This document shows positions 20,367-28,520 of a DNA stretch of 63,099 nucleotides, piece after piece. The translations under genes and the position numbers were made by a program. This stretch comes from Candidatus Peregrinibacteria bacterium. Its GTDB lineage: Bacteria > Patescibacteriota > Gracilibacteria > UBA1369 > JABINC01. The stretch covers positions 1 through 63,099 of the forward strand of contig JAUYJN010000015.1 of the NCBI GenBank assembly GCA_030700255.1, in the 5' to 3' direction. The notes below the pieces were generated by a model, which ran no database searches, was not told the DNA's origin, and worked only from the letters and a program-made list of their open reading frames with translations. Each line of letters starts with the position of its first letter. The first letter of the stretch is position 1.

Positions 20367-20591
20367 TCCAATTCACTACTCACGTGCCATGCGATTATAT
20401 GTCTCGATATCTCTTAACACAACCGAATTTAAATGTTTTCGAAAAATATGATTTGACTTCGATTCAAATACATATAATAAAAGTACAAAAATCTAGACAA
20501 AAGTATCAAAACATATACTAAAAGCATCAAGCATAGTATATGATTCCATCTGTCAGTTAGAATATTCCAAATATAGATTAAAAATAACCTC
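20367..20591. other. Intergenic region with three phased A-tract repeats
   Basis: The spacer between ssb and the Trm11-like gene. It holds three imperfect direct repeats of AAAAGTAC/AAAAGTATC/AAAAGCATC starting at 20479, 20499 and 20520, that is, 20 and 21 bases apart, about two helical turns each. This could be curved DNA or a protein-binding array. A TATAAT (20473-20478) lies at its left edge with TTGACT 14 bases before it, too close for a standard promoter. No other feature is seen. Confidence 0.4.
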
Positions 20592-21827
20592 ATGCTTTAC
20601 AGTTTTAAACTAGGTAGAAATAAAGAATTATCAATCGCAGAAATAGCTGCCGTTTTTACTGAAAAAAAAGTAGAAGAAATGATCGATAACCATTTAATAG
20701 TACACACGGGCGAGCAGCTAAACCAACAATCCATAGATCGCCTTGGAGGAACTATCAAAATCTCACAAATCGTTGCTGAGTGCGAAAAAGCTGATTTAGC
20801 GGCGAAAATCTCAGAGGCTGTTTTAAAACATTGTGACATAGACTCAAAAATTACATATGCGATTAATATTGAACCTATAACATACAAATCTAAAAAATTA
20901 TTAAAATCTTTACTGATAGAAACTAAAAAAACTCTAAAAACAGAAGGTGCCAAAGTAAGATTCATGAACAAATTCAATAGAGATGAGGCCAAAAACATAG
21001 AAAACATTCAATCAAAAAAAGAAATTCTCGATAAAGATAATTCAATAGAGATAAACATTATCCAAAAATCAGACACGCTATACATGGTTTCTTTTTTGGT
21101 AGCGAGTCAGGATATCGATGGATATTCAAAAAGAGATTATGAAAAACCATGTAGAGATGCCATAAATGGAATGCTCCCACCAAAGCTTTCACAAATACTC
21201 ATAAACTTGAGCTTGGCAGGGATGCACCACGTAGATCCTAAAAATATAACAATTGTCGATCCATTCTGCGGATCCGGTAGCCTTCTTATCGAAGCACTCC
21301 TCATGGGATTCCATGCAACCGGATCGGATATAAACCCAAAAATGATCAGCGATTCAAAGATGAACGTCGACTGGCTACGCAAAAACTATGGTGTTCACAA
21401 AAAACAAGATTGTATAGTTTTTCCACATGATGCAACGGAGCGCCTCCCAAAGGCAAAACGCATGGCATTGATCGCAACAGAAGGCTACCTAGGTGACCCT
21501 ATGACGGTCTACCCATCAGAAGAAGAAATCAAAAGAAATTTTGAAATCATTACATCTTTATACGCAGATTTTTTCAAAAACCTTTGGCACATGCATGACA
21601 AAGTAACTATCGCTATCTGCATACCCAACTACATAAAAAAGCATCAATCTCGCGAACCAAAAGATCTATTAGAAAGAATCAAGAGACTTGGTTTCAAGCA
21701 AGTGCCACTCATATCCAGGAATCTAACTCCAAAAATCAATCCTGGCAAAAAAGGTGACGTTTTAAGCTACCTGTACAGCCGTCCAGATCAAATAGTCGGT
21801 AGAAGAATACACGTATTTCAGAAATAA
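20592..21827 (+). CDS. Trm11-like tRNA guanosine N2-methyltransferase
   Basis: A 411-residue protein. The N-terminal ~170 residues look like a THUMP/ferredoxin-like RNA-binding region (MLYSFKLGRNKELSIAEI), and residues ~185-411 form a class I methyltransferase with the SAM-binding motif VDPFCGSGSLLIEALLMG and the acidic TGSDINPKM. This layout matches the Trm11/TrmG10 family, which methylates the N2 of guanosine in the tRNA core. The catalytic motif IV, normally D/N-PPY(G), reads TEGYLGDP, so amino-methylation chemistry is not assured. It is a monocistronic gene. Confidence 0.75.
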   Translation: MLYSFKLGRNKELSIAEIAAVFTEKKVEEMIDNHLIVHTGEQLNQQSIDRLGGTIKISQIVAECEKADLAAKISEAVLKHCDIDSKITYAINIEPITYKSKKLLKSLLIETKKTLKTEGAKVRFMNKFNRDEAKNIENIQSKKEILDKDNSIEINIIQKSDTLYMVSFLVASQDIDGYSKRDYEKPCRDAINGMLPPKLSQILINLSLAGMHHVDPKNITIVDPFCGSGSLLIEALLMGFHATGSDINPKMISDSKMNVDWLRKNYGVHKKQDCIVFPHDATERLPKAKRMALIATEGYLGDPMTVYPSEEEIKRNFEIITSLYADFFKNLWHMHDKVTIAICIPNYIKKHQSREPKDLLERIKRLGFKQVPLISRNLTPKINPGKKGDVLSYLYSRPDQIVGRRIHVFQK

Positions 21828-22011
21828 TTGACTAGAAGTACAGTGCTAACACTCCAAACGAGACGTGCCAAGCCAGCATAACCAAAGTTAATGCCGAAAC
21901 GAATTGTGGAAAGTAAAGTGACATAAGAGAGAGGATTTATATCATTTATAGTGGTAAGGGCCTTTGTTCAAATATTAAAACGCAACAACCAAAGAAAAGT
22001 TACAAAAAATA
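21828..22011. other. Spacer with no recognised feature
   Basis: The region between the Trm11-like stop and the tRNA-Asn promoter. I see no conserved RNA, repeat or open frame of note in it. Confidence 0.4.
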
Positions 22012-22041
22012 TTGCACTTTTAACAACTGCATGCCTATAAT
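22012..22041 (+). promoter_or_regulatory. Promoter of tRNA-Asn
   Basis: TTGCAC (22012-22017), an 18-base spacer and TATAAT (22036-22041). Transcription would start near 22048, giving a 5' leader of ~33 bases to be removed by RNase P. Confidence 0.75.
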
Positions 22042-22080
22042 GCACGGGCTTGCAAAAGCAAACCATAAAAAACGTATTAT

Positions 22081-22155
22081 TCCGGAGTAGCTCAGTGGTA
22101 GAGCAGTTGACTGTTAATCAATTGGTCGCCGGTTCGAATCCGGCCTCCGGAGCCA
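22081..22155 (+). tRNA. tRNA-Asn (GTT)
   Basis: A cloverleaf with acceptor TCCGGAG/CTCCGGA, D-arm GCTC/GAGC, anticodon loop CTGTTAA (anticodon GTT), T-arm GCCGG-TTCGAAT-CCGGC, discriminator G and an encoded CCA at 22153-22155. Confidence 0.98.
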
Positions 22156-22238
22156 CGTTTAAATTTATATTTTGCAAACTTTGCTACTATTATGATAGTA
22201 TTGGTTTGCAGATAACTTTATTAATTTAGACATAAGCA

Positions 22239-22403
22239 ATGGTGCTAAAGATATTACAAAAATATAGTGTAAAGGTCGAATTACCTACAAAGAAAAAGAA
22301 AAAAACACTTTTTGATTTGGCAAAAAAACATATTTGCAAAACAAGGGGAAAGAAAGAAGATCTAGCGCTCAACACGGATAAGATTTTGTATGGCAAAAAA
22401 TAA
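22239..22403 (+). CDS. vapB: VapB-like antitoxin (54 aa)
   Basis: A short frame from ATG 22239 to TAA 22403 that overlaps the toxin start by 14 bases. The protein is basic (VELPTKKKKKTLFDLAKKH) and ends in the typical VapB tail EDLALNTDKILYGKK, the toxin-wrapping segment of the form (D)L..N.D.ILYG seen in VapB/Phd-type partners. The DNA-binding N-terminus is very short. The overlap predicts translational coupling with the PIN toxin. Confidence 0.75.
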   Translation: MVLKILQKYSVKVELPTKKKKKTLFDLAKKHICKTRGKKEDLALNTDKILYGKK

Positions 22404-22776
22404 AATCATTCTTGATAGCAATATTTTTATTGCATTTTATTATAAAGAAGACTCCTTGCATGAAGAAGCTCTTAGTTTGCTGAGCTCTTTAGATGATTAC
22501 GAAATAATCATTCCTTACTGCGTCATTCAAGAAGTCAGCACAATTCTGACATACAAACTTGGTAAAAAAGTAGCCGATGATTTTCTCAACGACATACAAA
22601 ACGCAGATACAACTCTTATCATAAACAATGACGTACAATCCGAAATTGAATTTTTCAAAACCATCAAGGCGAATTTGTCTTTTACAGACTTAGCACTGCT
22701 ACACTTAAGTCAAAAATATGATGCAACTCTCCTGACATTTGACCAGCAACTACTTAAGCTCTACAAGAAATCTTAG
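22390..22776 (+). CDS. vapC: VapC-like PIN-domain toxin
   Basis: A 128-residue PIN-domain RNase. The acidic residues of the active site are visible: ILDSNIFIAFYYKED (first Asp), a Glu in YCVIQEVSTIL (~47), and the C-terminal pair in FTDLALLHLSQKYDATLLTFDQQL (two Asp). VapC toxins cut specific RNAs, usually initiator tRNA or rRNA. It follows and overlaps the antitoxin gene, the canonical order. Confidence 0.88.
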   Translation: MAKNKIILDSNIFIAFYYKEDSLHEEALSLLSSLDDYEIIIPYCVIQEVSTILTYKLGKKVADDFLNDIQNADTTLIINNDVQSEIEFFKTIKANLSFTDLALLHLSQKYDATLLTFDQQLLKLYKKS

Positions 22777-22826
22777 CTCTAACTTCGTTCTGTCGGGGGA
22801 GCCACTAAAATTTATATTTCACGAAC

Positions 22827-24011
22827 TTACATATCATCATAATCATACTGCTTAGGCACGCTCCCAAATTCACTCCCAACACGTGGATATCTATTTGGTT
22901 CAGATACTTCTATCACATCATATAATGTCACAATAAATTCCCAATTATCACCATAATCAAAGAGAAAAAGCATTTTCTTTCCAATTTTAGAAAACACTTT
23001 ACTCAAAAGCGTATTTTCAACACTGCTCGCATCGGTTTCTTCACCCATATCAGCAAAAACTTCATATTTTTCTTGTGAACTCGCAAAAGAATCCTCCAAA
23101 TTGGAATAGAAACCATAGCAATGGTCATTTTCAAAATTGAAAACCTCAAGAATAGTCGCTGCCAAGTAACTGAGAGACATAGCAGGCAACATTTCAATAT
23201 TTCTCCATGGATTCCCCTTATACTTCATCTGAACCTTAAAACAATAAACTCTCGGCGCTACAACTAAAGGCGCCAAAAGCTCTTCCCCATCATAAGCAAG
23301 CCCATATGACAAAGGGTCACGTAACTGTTTATAAGCAAATTCTAAATACGACTCATGTTTTGCCATAATGTCAGCAAGACGTCCTCTGAACGTCTCCTCC
23401 ATAACTCTTCGCAAAGTGACAAAACTCATCTTATCCTTCTTTACATCATCAGAATTAAGCTCAAGCAAAATACCATGCAAAGATTCACCCATATTCTGAT
23501 CAATCACAAATTCTTTTTCCACAAACTCTCTCAATAAAAAATATGTATGCTCAAAGCAATGCATCATAAACTTCTCCACTTCCTCCAATAATCCTTTATT
23601 TCTACCTATATATCCTCTTATACGAGGAGTAGTCATTACAAGATCCAAGGCGAACCAAAATCGCGAAAACGCATGCACAGCTGCACTACGAACATTTCCA
23701 TTATCATGATGAAAATTGTCCATCAAAAATTCCCATATTTTTTCCTTATGCATAACAATAAATTTCCCACTTCCCATCGCAAATTTACAAAGTCTCATAG
23801 CATTGTAGTGCGCATCAACACTAAGTTCATCAGTCAACAAAATGTTTTTACAATGAAGAAATAAGATCTCTGCGAAATCCTCATCTTTAACAGCAAAATA
23901 ATCTCCATGCATCTTTACAAATCTCTTTAGGACCTGAGTATAATCTTTTATAGATCTACTTTCCGCAAGCTTCACATATTCTTTCAGTTGATCAAGAGTT
24001 GGATGACTCAT
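22827..24011 (-). CDS. HEAT-like helical protein with a pRiA4b ORF-3 domain
   Basis: A 394-residue protein. The first ~230 residues are helical and look like HEAT/ARM-type repeats (NVRSAAVHAFSRFW). The C-terminal ~160 residues belong to the plasmid pRiA4b ORF-3-like family: YCFKVQMKYKGNPWRNIEML, a central LSYLAATILEVFNFENDHCYGF, FLFDYGDNWEFIVTLYDV and the acidic end PKQYDYDDM. That domain is found on plasmids and transposons and has no established biochemical role. Its position beside VapBC and Fic supports an accessory patch. Confidence 0.8.
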   Translation of the reverse strand: MSHPTLDQLKEYVKLAESRSIKDYTQVLKRFVKMHGDYFAVKDEDFAEILFLHCKNILLTDELSVDAHYNAMRLCKFAMGSGKFIVMHKEKIWEFLMDNFHHDNGNVRSAAVHAFSRFWFALDLVMTTPRIRGYIGRNKGLLEEVEKFMMHCFEHTYFLLREFVEKEFVIDQNMGESLHGILLELNSDDVKKDKMSFVTLRRVMEETFRGRLADIMAKHESYLEFAYKQLRDPLSYGLAYDGEELLAPLVVAPRVYCFKVQMKYKGNPWRNIEMLPAMSLSYLAATILEVFNFENDHCYGFYSNLEDSFASSQEKYEVFADMGEETDASSVENTLLSKVFSKIGKKMLFLFDYGDNWEFIVTLYDVIEVSEPNRYPRVGSEFGSVPKQYDYDDM

Positions 24012-24089
24012 CGTATAGTAATATTTGCTATTTAAAGGAATATAATATTATATTTTTATATAATTGAAAACAAGTAAAAAGACTCCCAC

Positions 24090-25118
24090 TTACTTAAGCC
24101 TATAAATAGTAGCCTTTCCCTTACCTACCATTTCAATTAATCCCAAATCAATCAAGTGATTAAAATCTTGGTTACGAGTTGGCTTCGCCCTCTGCGTCAG
24201 AGTCGAATAAATCTTATCGGTAATAAAATCATTCTTCTCAATATAATCAAGAATCTGCTTATGATGCTCCTTCAAAATTGTTTTCGGAGTAATACTTTTT
24301 TTCGCAAGTATCTTAGAAACACGCAGTAGTTCATCAATAATTCCATCCGTGAAGTATTCAAGCCAAGAAGTAAAATCAATCTGATCACAAATATCGTAGT
24401 AATTCCCCTTCACTCCAACCTTCTCAAAGTACTTTGAAACATTCTGATTATAATAATTTTCAAAACTAAAAAGATTGAATATATTGAGCCCCATAGCACG
24501 AAGTAAAATCTTAGTAGTAAGACGTACGGTACGACCATTACCATCTACAAAAGGATGAACAACAACAAATTGCTTATGAAAAATACCAGCAAGAATTAAA
24601 GGATCGGTGTACCCTTTATTCTTATCAAGAAAAACAAATAAGTCTTTCATTAAAGCATTAACATCCTGATGATCAGGTGGCCAATATATCGTTTTTCTTA
24701 TCAGAGGATCATTTACAAAAACTGGTTCTTTTCGAATTTTCCCACATCGAGAATCAGACATTAAATCTTTTACAACAAACTTATGAATATCTAAAATTAA
24801 GCTAAGGTCAAACTGAACATCCTTTTTTTTCGCAAAACTATCGAGCCAAGTTAAAGCTTTGTTATAATTCAAAACCTCACGCTCACTATCACGAATATGC
24901 TTCGGATTAGATTTTAAAAGAGTCTTCACATCCGTTAAAGGTAAAGGATTCCCCTCAATACTTGTTGAGGCATGTGCTGAAATTTCATGAGCTCGTTGAA
25001 TCAAGTCCATCAAAACAACTTTTGAGAAATTCCTATTATTCAAATCATATATAAGAGTTGCAATACTCTTGATATTAGCAAGAATCTTCGCTGAAATTTG
25101 ATACTTTGGATTAAACAT
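24090..25118 (-). CDS. Fic-domain AMP-transferase (class II)
   Basis: A 342-residue Fic protein. The catalytic motif HPFVDGNGRTVR (188-199) is intact, so it can bind ATP and AMPylate a hydroxyl group on a target. The N-terminal inhibitory motif S-x-x-x-E-G (STSIEGN, 51-57) is also present, the class II arrangement in which the same chain auto-inhibits the site. The C-terminal ~70 residues (HHKQILDYIEKNDFITD...STLTQRAKPTRNQDFNHL) look like a winged-helix domain, common in Fic/DOC regulators. Target unknown. It is monocistronic. Confidence 0.92.
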   Translation of the reverse strand: MFNPKYQISAKILANIKSIATLIYDLNNRNFSKVVLMDLIQRAHEISAHASTSIEGNPLPLTDVKTLLKSNPKHIRDSEREVLNYNKALTWLDSFAKKKDVQFDLSLILDIHKFVVKDLMSDSRCGKIRKEPVFVNDPLIRKTIYWPPDHQDVNALMKDLFVFLDKNKGYTDPLILAGIFHKQFVVVHPFVDGNGRTVRLTTKILLRAMGLNIFNLFSFENYYNQNVSKYFEKVGVKGNYYDICDQIDFTSWLEYFTDGIIDELLRVSKILAKKSITPKTILKEHHKQILDYIEKNDFITDKIYSTLTQRAKPTRNQDFNHLIDLGLIEMVGKGKATIYRLK

Positions 25119-25235
25119 AATTTAGAATAAATACAGTCATATTATAGACGATTAATAGACGATTGCACAAGTGCAAACAGTTCGGATATCATCTACCATG
25201 CCGAGCCACATATTTTTTTGGCTTGTTTAAAGCGT

Positions 25236-25499
25236 TTAATCAAAGCTAAGAAGAGGAAGCCATCTCCATTCTTTAATATAATCAATTTTATCATACAAAT
25301 TAACTAGCTTTTGTTTAAAAAAACCAAGATCATTCATCTTACCATTTTCATCAACTTTAATTCGCAAACTATAAGTTTTAGAAGATTCTCCATAACCAAC
25401 ATATTTCTTACCAACAATATACACGCCACCGTCATCAGCTGGAACAAGCTTAACGCCTCCTTCATCCCACATTCCACCATACTCTTCAGCAGATTTCAC
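25236..25499 (-). CDS. Hypothetical protein, 87 aa
   Basis: It starts at a GTG (25497-25499) with no clear ribosome-binding site; an internal Met at residue 10 is the alternative. The sequence is mostly predicted strand (GVKLVPADDGGVYIVGKKY, KTYSLRIKVDENGKMN) followed by a helix (FFKQKLVNLYDKIDYIKEW). No family is recognised and the reading may be truncated at either end. Confidence 0.4.
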   Translation of the reverse strand: MKSAEEYGGMWDEGGVKLVPADDGGVYIVGKKYVGYGESSKTYSLRIKVDENGKMNDLGFFKQKLVNLYDKIDYIKEWRWLPLLSFD

Positions 25500-25675
25500 A
25501 TTTTGATAATTGTATGTATGGCATAGGAATTATTATTTTTATAATGAAAAATCATTCCACTCCAAATTTACACTATTACATTTAAAATAAAAACAATGAA
25601 ATGAAAGGGAGCCTGTAAAGATATTTTTTACCACCAAATACGCAACCTGGCTAGTTTAATGGGTGCGTGCAAGGA

Positions 25676-25689
25676 GGCTTGTACAAGCC
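25676..25689. repeat. 14-bp perfect palindrome in an intergenic region
   Basis: GGCTTGTACAAGCC. It lies in the 257-base spacer 25500-25756 upstream of a Cys-rich small gene. A second weaker pairing (ACGCAACC with GGGTGCGT) precedes it. It could be an operator or an RNA hairpin; no family is recognised. A TATAAT at 25735-25740 is the likely -10 box of the next gene. Confidence 0.45.
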
Positions 25690-25756
25690 ATTATTTTGCT
25701 ATTTACTTTTAATAAAAAATGAAGATAATTTGCGTATAATTCTTGAATAAAAAAAT

Positions 25757-25933
25757 ATGAATACAAATGCTTGCGAATGCGGTTACAACTGCTCACACTG
25801 CCCTGAGTGCAAAATGCCTGAATGCGAATGTGAGTGTTTTGGTGGACTAATTGATGACGATGAAGATTTCAACGATGCGCAAATTGATATCGACATGGAT
25901 ATGGATGAAGATGATATGGATGACGAGCAATAA
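25757..25933 (+). CDS. Tiny Cys-rich, acidic protein (58 aa)
   Basis: A 58-residue frame from ATG 25757 to TAA 25933. The N-terminal half carries nine Cys in CxC and CxxC spacing (ACECGYNCSHCPECK, then CECECF), and the C-terminal half is almost pure Asp/Glu/Met (DIDMDMDEDDMDDE). This suggests a small metal-binding peptide: Cys for a soft metal or Fe-S, the acidic tail for divalent ions. There is no signal peptide. A -10-like TATAAT lies 17 bases before the start. No family is recognised, but the composition is too biased to be random. Confidence 0.65.
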   Translation: MNTNACECGYNCSHCPECKMPECECECFGGLIDDDEDFNDAQIDIDMDMDEDDMDDEQ

Positions 25934-25999
25934 AGAATTGCTTTATTTCTGGAGGATTTTTGATATGATAACCAGAGGTAAAATATAAATAAAAAAACT

Positions 26000-26377
26000 A
26001 TGGAAGCTTTTCTATCTTCATTGATCGGACCAATTTACTTGGTGTTCGGATTTTCTATTTTGTTTCATCACAAATCGTGGATGAAACTTATTAAAGATTT
26101 TAAAAGTTATCATTTCGGACTATTTACGCTAAGTTTTGTAATGGTAACATTTGGACTGTTGCTTGTTCGCACATATAACGTATGGGAATGGAATCCTTTT
26201 GTGATTATAACTCTTACAGGTTGGGGAATGCTCCTAAAAGGATTATTCTTCTTTTTTGCTCCGGGTAAATGGATTCAATCAGTTCTAAAACTTGCACAGG
26301 CTAAATACGTACGCTTTGGCGGACTTATCCATTTAGCGTTAGGTGTAACTCTATGCTACTACGGTTACTTCGCATAA
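26000..26377 (+). CDS. Small 4-TM membrane protein, paralogue A
   Basis: A 125-residue protein with four hydrophobic segments (about 8-24, 38-58, 67-88 and 104-123). It is a paralogue of the 30956-31336 gene: both have a first TM, a basic loop with HHKSWMKLIKDF or LLDTKRMQKLLKEL, a second TM with GLL(N/V)xVFGL(I/L), GWGMLLKG or GWLITLRG in TM3, and FGGLIHLALG or FAGFVHLILG in TM4. Family and function are unknown. Confidence 0.7.
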   Translation: MEAFLSSLIGPIYLVFGFSILFHHKSWMKLIKDFKSYHFGLFTLSFVMVTFGLLLVRTYNVWEWNPFVIITLTGWGMLLKGLFFFFAPGKWIQSVLKLAQAKYVRFGGLIHLALGVTLCYYGYFA

Positions 26378-26390
26378 GAAGAAACTTACT

Positions 26391-28133
26391 TTACAAAGAT
26401 TTAACCATATAAGTTCCTTCCAAGGAATATCCAAGTTTTTTGTAATACTCTCGTGTACCAATCGCTGCTATAACTGCTATTTTTTGGAAATTATTTTCTT
26501 TGGCGATCTCTTCAGCGCGCTGCATAAGCCGACGACCATAACCTAAATGTTGAGTGTTAGAATCTGCAGACCCCGTATTGGATAAACTTTTTTGCTGCCC
26601 ATAAACATGAAGTTCACGCACAATTGCCGAGCTTTTTAATTCCGGGAAAACTTTTGCTAATTCCGGATCAAGACCGTTTGTAAGGAGGCGGAGCCGCAAA
26701 AGTCCAATCAGCTTATCTTCTTTTGTATCTTCAAAACTTAAAAAATATTCCTTGCCCTCATTTGCATCATAATTACGTTCTACTAATCCTATATTCTCAA
26801 ATTTAAATTTATCATCTTTAATTTCACGACAACGAACACAGCGGCATGAAATGCCGCGATTTTGCATGATCTGCCTTACATTAAGTAGTTTTGAGCCACT
26901 AAGTACTAACTCAGATGGGAAATCTCTAAGAAGACGAATAATTCTACAATATTCCGGAACTTCTTTTTTAATTTCAGTAAGTATTTTTATCAATTCTTCA
27001 TCAGAATATGGAGAATATATAGATGAATCTTTTTTATACATGCCTTCAAGTTCAGTGTAAGGAAGCACCATGCATGGATAAATTTTGATATAATCAGGAT
27101 TCAAAATTCCTTTTGAAAAAAGATCACGCACAGTTTGTAAATCAGATTCAACAGTAGATGCCGGAAGATTTGGCATAATATGATGGCAGATTTTAAGACC
27201 TACGTCACGACAAAGCTTGGTTGCTCGCACGGACTCTTCGAGTCCGTGCCCACGCTTATTAAACTCATTCACTTTGTCATCAGTTGTTTGAATTCCAAGT
27301 TCTATCCCGGTTACACCAAACCTACGGAGTTTCGTCAACTCATCTATTGTTATCCAATCAGGTCGTGTTTCAACGAAGAGCCCGACACAACGTGAAACTG
27401 CCGTTTCATTTTGTTTTATCAATTCTTCCAAAGTGATATTTTTTAGCCTTTCTTCAACTTCAGCGAAATCCAACATATCTCCCCTCCCTTCATTTAATGC
27501 AAAATAAATTCCTTTTACAAAATCCTCCTGATAATCATGTGGGTAAGATGACCAAGTGCCACCAGCGGTGCGCACATCTATCTTGGTAACATCATGCCCT
27601 TGCGAATAAAGCCCATTGAGCCTCGCCTTCACCTGCAAATACGAATTAAAATCATTGCGCACCGCCCTCATCATAGCCGGCTGCGTCGAAAAATAACTCT
27701 TTGGCATACCTGGCTGCGTCGGACAAAATATACACTCCCCTGGGCACCCATAATCTTTCATAAGCACCGTAATATTTGCGATACCGGAAAGTGTACGCAC
27801 TTTTCTTTTTATAATAACAGAAAGTACGATCTCAGATGGCTCTATACGAGAATCTTCGATCATATCACGATAGGCTTGGACCAATTCAATGTTTCTTGGG
27901 ACTTGACCTTGAAATTTCTTAGTCACCTGATTGCGAATTTTTTCAAATACACGCTCACTCAACATTGCCTCATCCATCTCTTCAACAAAGCCATAAAGCG
28001 CCTTGATTACCGCTTCACACAGCGAAGTATTACCTGTACGTACTTTATAGACACTCGATTCTTCCTTCTCAAAAAGATGAGCATGCTTATCATTCATAAA
28101 TTCATTAATTAAGTCGGGTATGGAAAATATCAA
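26391..28133 (-). CDS. Elp3-like tRNA wobble-uridine carboxymethyl transferase
   Basis: A 580-residue protein with the two Elp3 domains. The radical SAM domain has the clustered Cys (DYGCPGECIFCPTQPGMP, ~128-145) and ELGIQTTDDKVNEFNKRGH. A Zn-type Cys group (ISCRCVRCREIKDD) precedes the C-terminal GNAT acetyl-CoA domain (GYGRRLMQRAEEIAKEN, ~540). Elp3 makes the cm5U side chain of wobble uridines in tRNA; single-subunit versions occur in archaea and some bacteria. The start is a TTG (28131-28133), supported by GAAGG five bases upstream. The coding sequence holds two perfect hairpins (26841-26857 and 27227-27249). Confidence 0.92.
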   Translation of the reverse strand: MIFSIPDLINEFMNDKHAHLFEKEESSVYKVRTGNTSLCEAVIKALYGFVEEMDEAMLSERVFEKIRNQVTKKFQGQVPRNIELVQAYRDMIEDSRIEPSEIVLSVIIKRKVRTLSGIANITVLMKDYGCPGECIFCPTQPGMPKSYFSTQPAMMRAVRNDFNSYLQVKARLNGLYSQGHDVTKIDVRTAGGTWSSYPHDYQEDFVKGIYFALNEGRGDMLDFAEVEERLKNITLEELIKQNETAVSRCVGLFVETRPDWITIDELTKLRRFGVTGIELGIQTTDDKVNEFNKRGHGLEESVRATKLCRDVGLKICHHIMPNLPASTVESDLQTVRDLFSKGILNPDYIKIYPCMVLPYTELEGMYKKDSSIYSPYSDEELIKILTEIKKEVPEYCRIIRLLRDFPSELVLSGSKLLNVRQIMQNRGISCRCVRCREIKDDKFKFENIGLVERNYDANEGKEYFLSFEDTKEDKLIGLLRLRLLTNGLDPELAKVFPELKSSAIVRELHVYGQQKSLSNTGSADSNTQHLGYGRRLMQRAEEIAKENNFQKIAVIAAIGTREYYKKLGYSLEGTYMVKSL

Positions 28134-28140
28134 AAATACC

Positions 28141-28170
28141 TTCAGAAAGCCATGCGAAATGTGTTATAAT
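28141..28170 (+). promoter_or_regulatory. Extended -10 promoter of the channel-like gene
   Basis: TTCAGA (28141-28146), an 18-base spacer and TGT-TATAAT (28162-28170). It is divergent from elp3, and the transcript would start near 28177 ahead of the ATG at 28200. Confidence 0.6.
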
Positions 28171-28199
28171 ACTATGAATACATTTAAACAAATAAAAAA

Positions 28200-28511
28200 A
28201 TGCATAGACGAACACCCGTCGCCTTCGCACTTGTAAACATAGTTGTTATACAAACAATGGGAACAATATTATTCCATCACCTTGAAAACTGGCATTATAT
28301 TGACTCGTTCTACTACACAGGAATGATCATCACAACTATCGGGACTTCAGAGCCGGTACCTGAAAATAGCATTACAAAAATTCTAGCCGTAATATTTGCG
28401 TTTTATGCGATCACACTGTTTTTATATTGTTTAGGTGTTATGAGACCAAGGTTAGATGAATTTCTGACAAATCTTTTCGATAAAATTATCTTTTGGAAAA
28501 AAATAGTATAA
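28200..28511 (+). CDS. Two-TM ion-channel-like protein
   Basis: A 103-residue protein with the layout of the Ion_trans_2 pore module: TM1 (FALVNIVVIQTMGTILF), a pore helix with a signature loop (SFYYTGMIITTIGTSEPVP, ~36-54) and TM2 (ILAVIFAFYAITLFLYCLGV). The selectivity-filter position reads TIGTSEP rather than the potassium TxGYGD, so ion choice is uncertain. There is no cytoplasmic gating domain, only a ~20-residue tail. It is followed after 9 bases by a CDF transporter gene, which suggests a shared ion-homeostasis operon. Confidence 0.7.
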   Translation: MHRRTPVAFALVNIVVIQTMGTILFHHLENWHYIDSFYYTGMIITTIGTSEPVPENSITKILAVIFAFYAITLFLYCLGVMRPRLDEFLTNLFDKIIFWKKIV

Positions 28512-28520
28512 TATAGAGGT

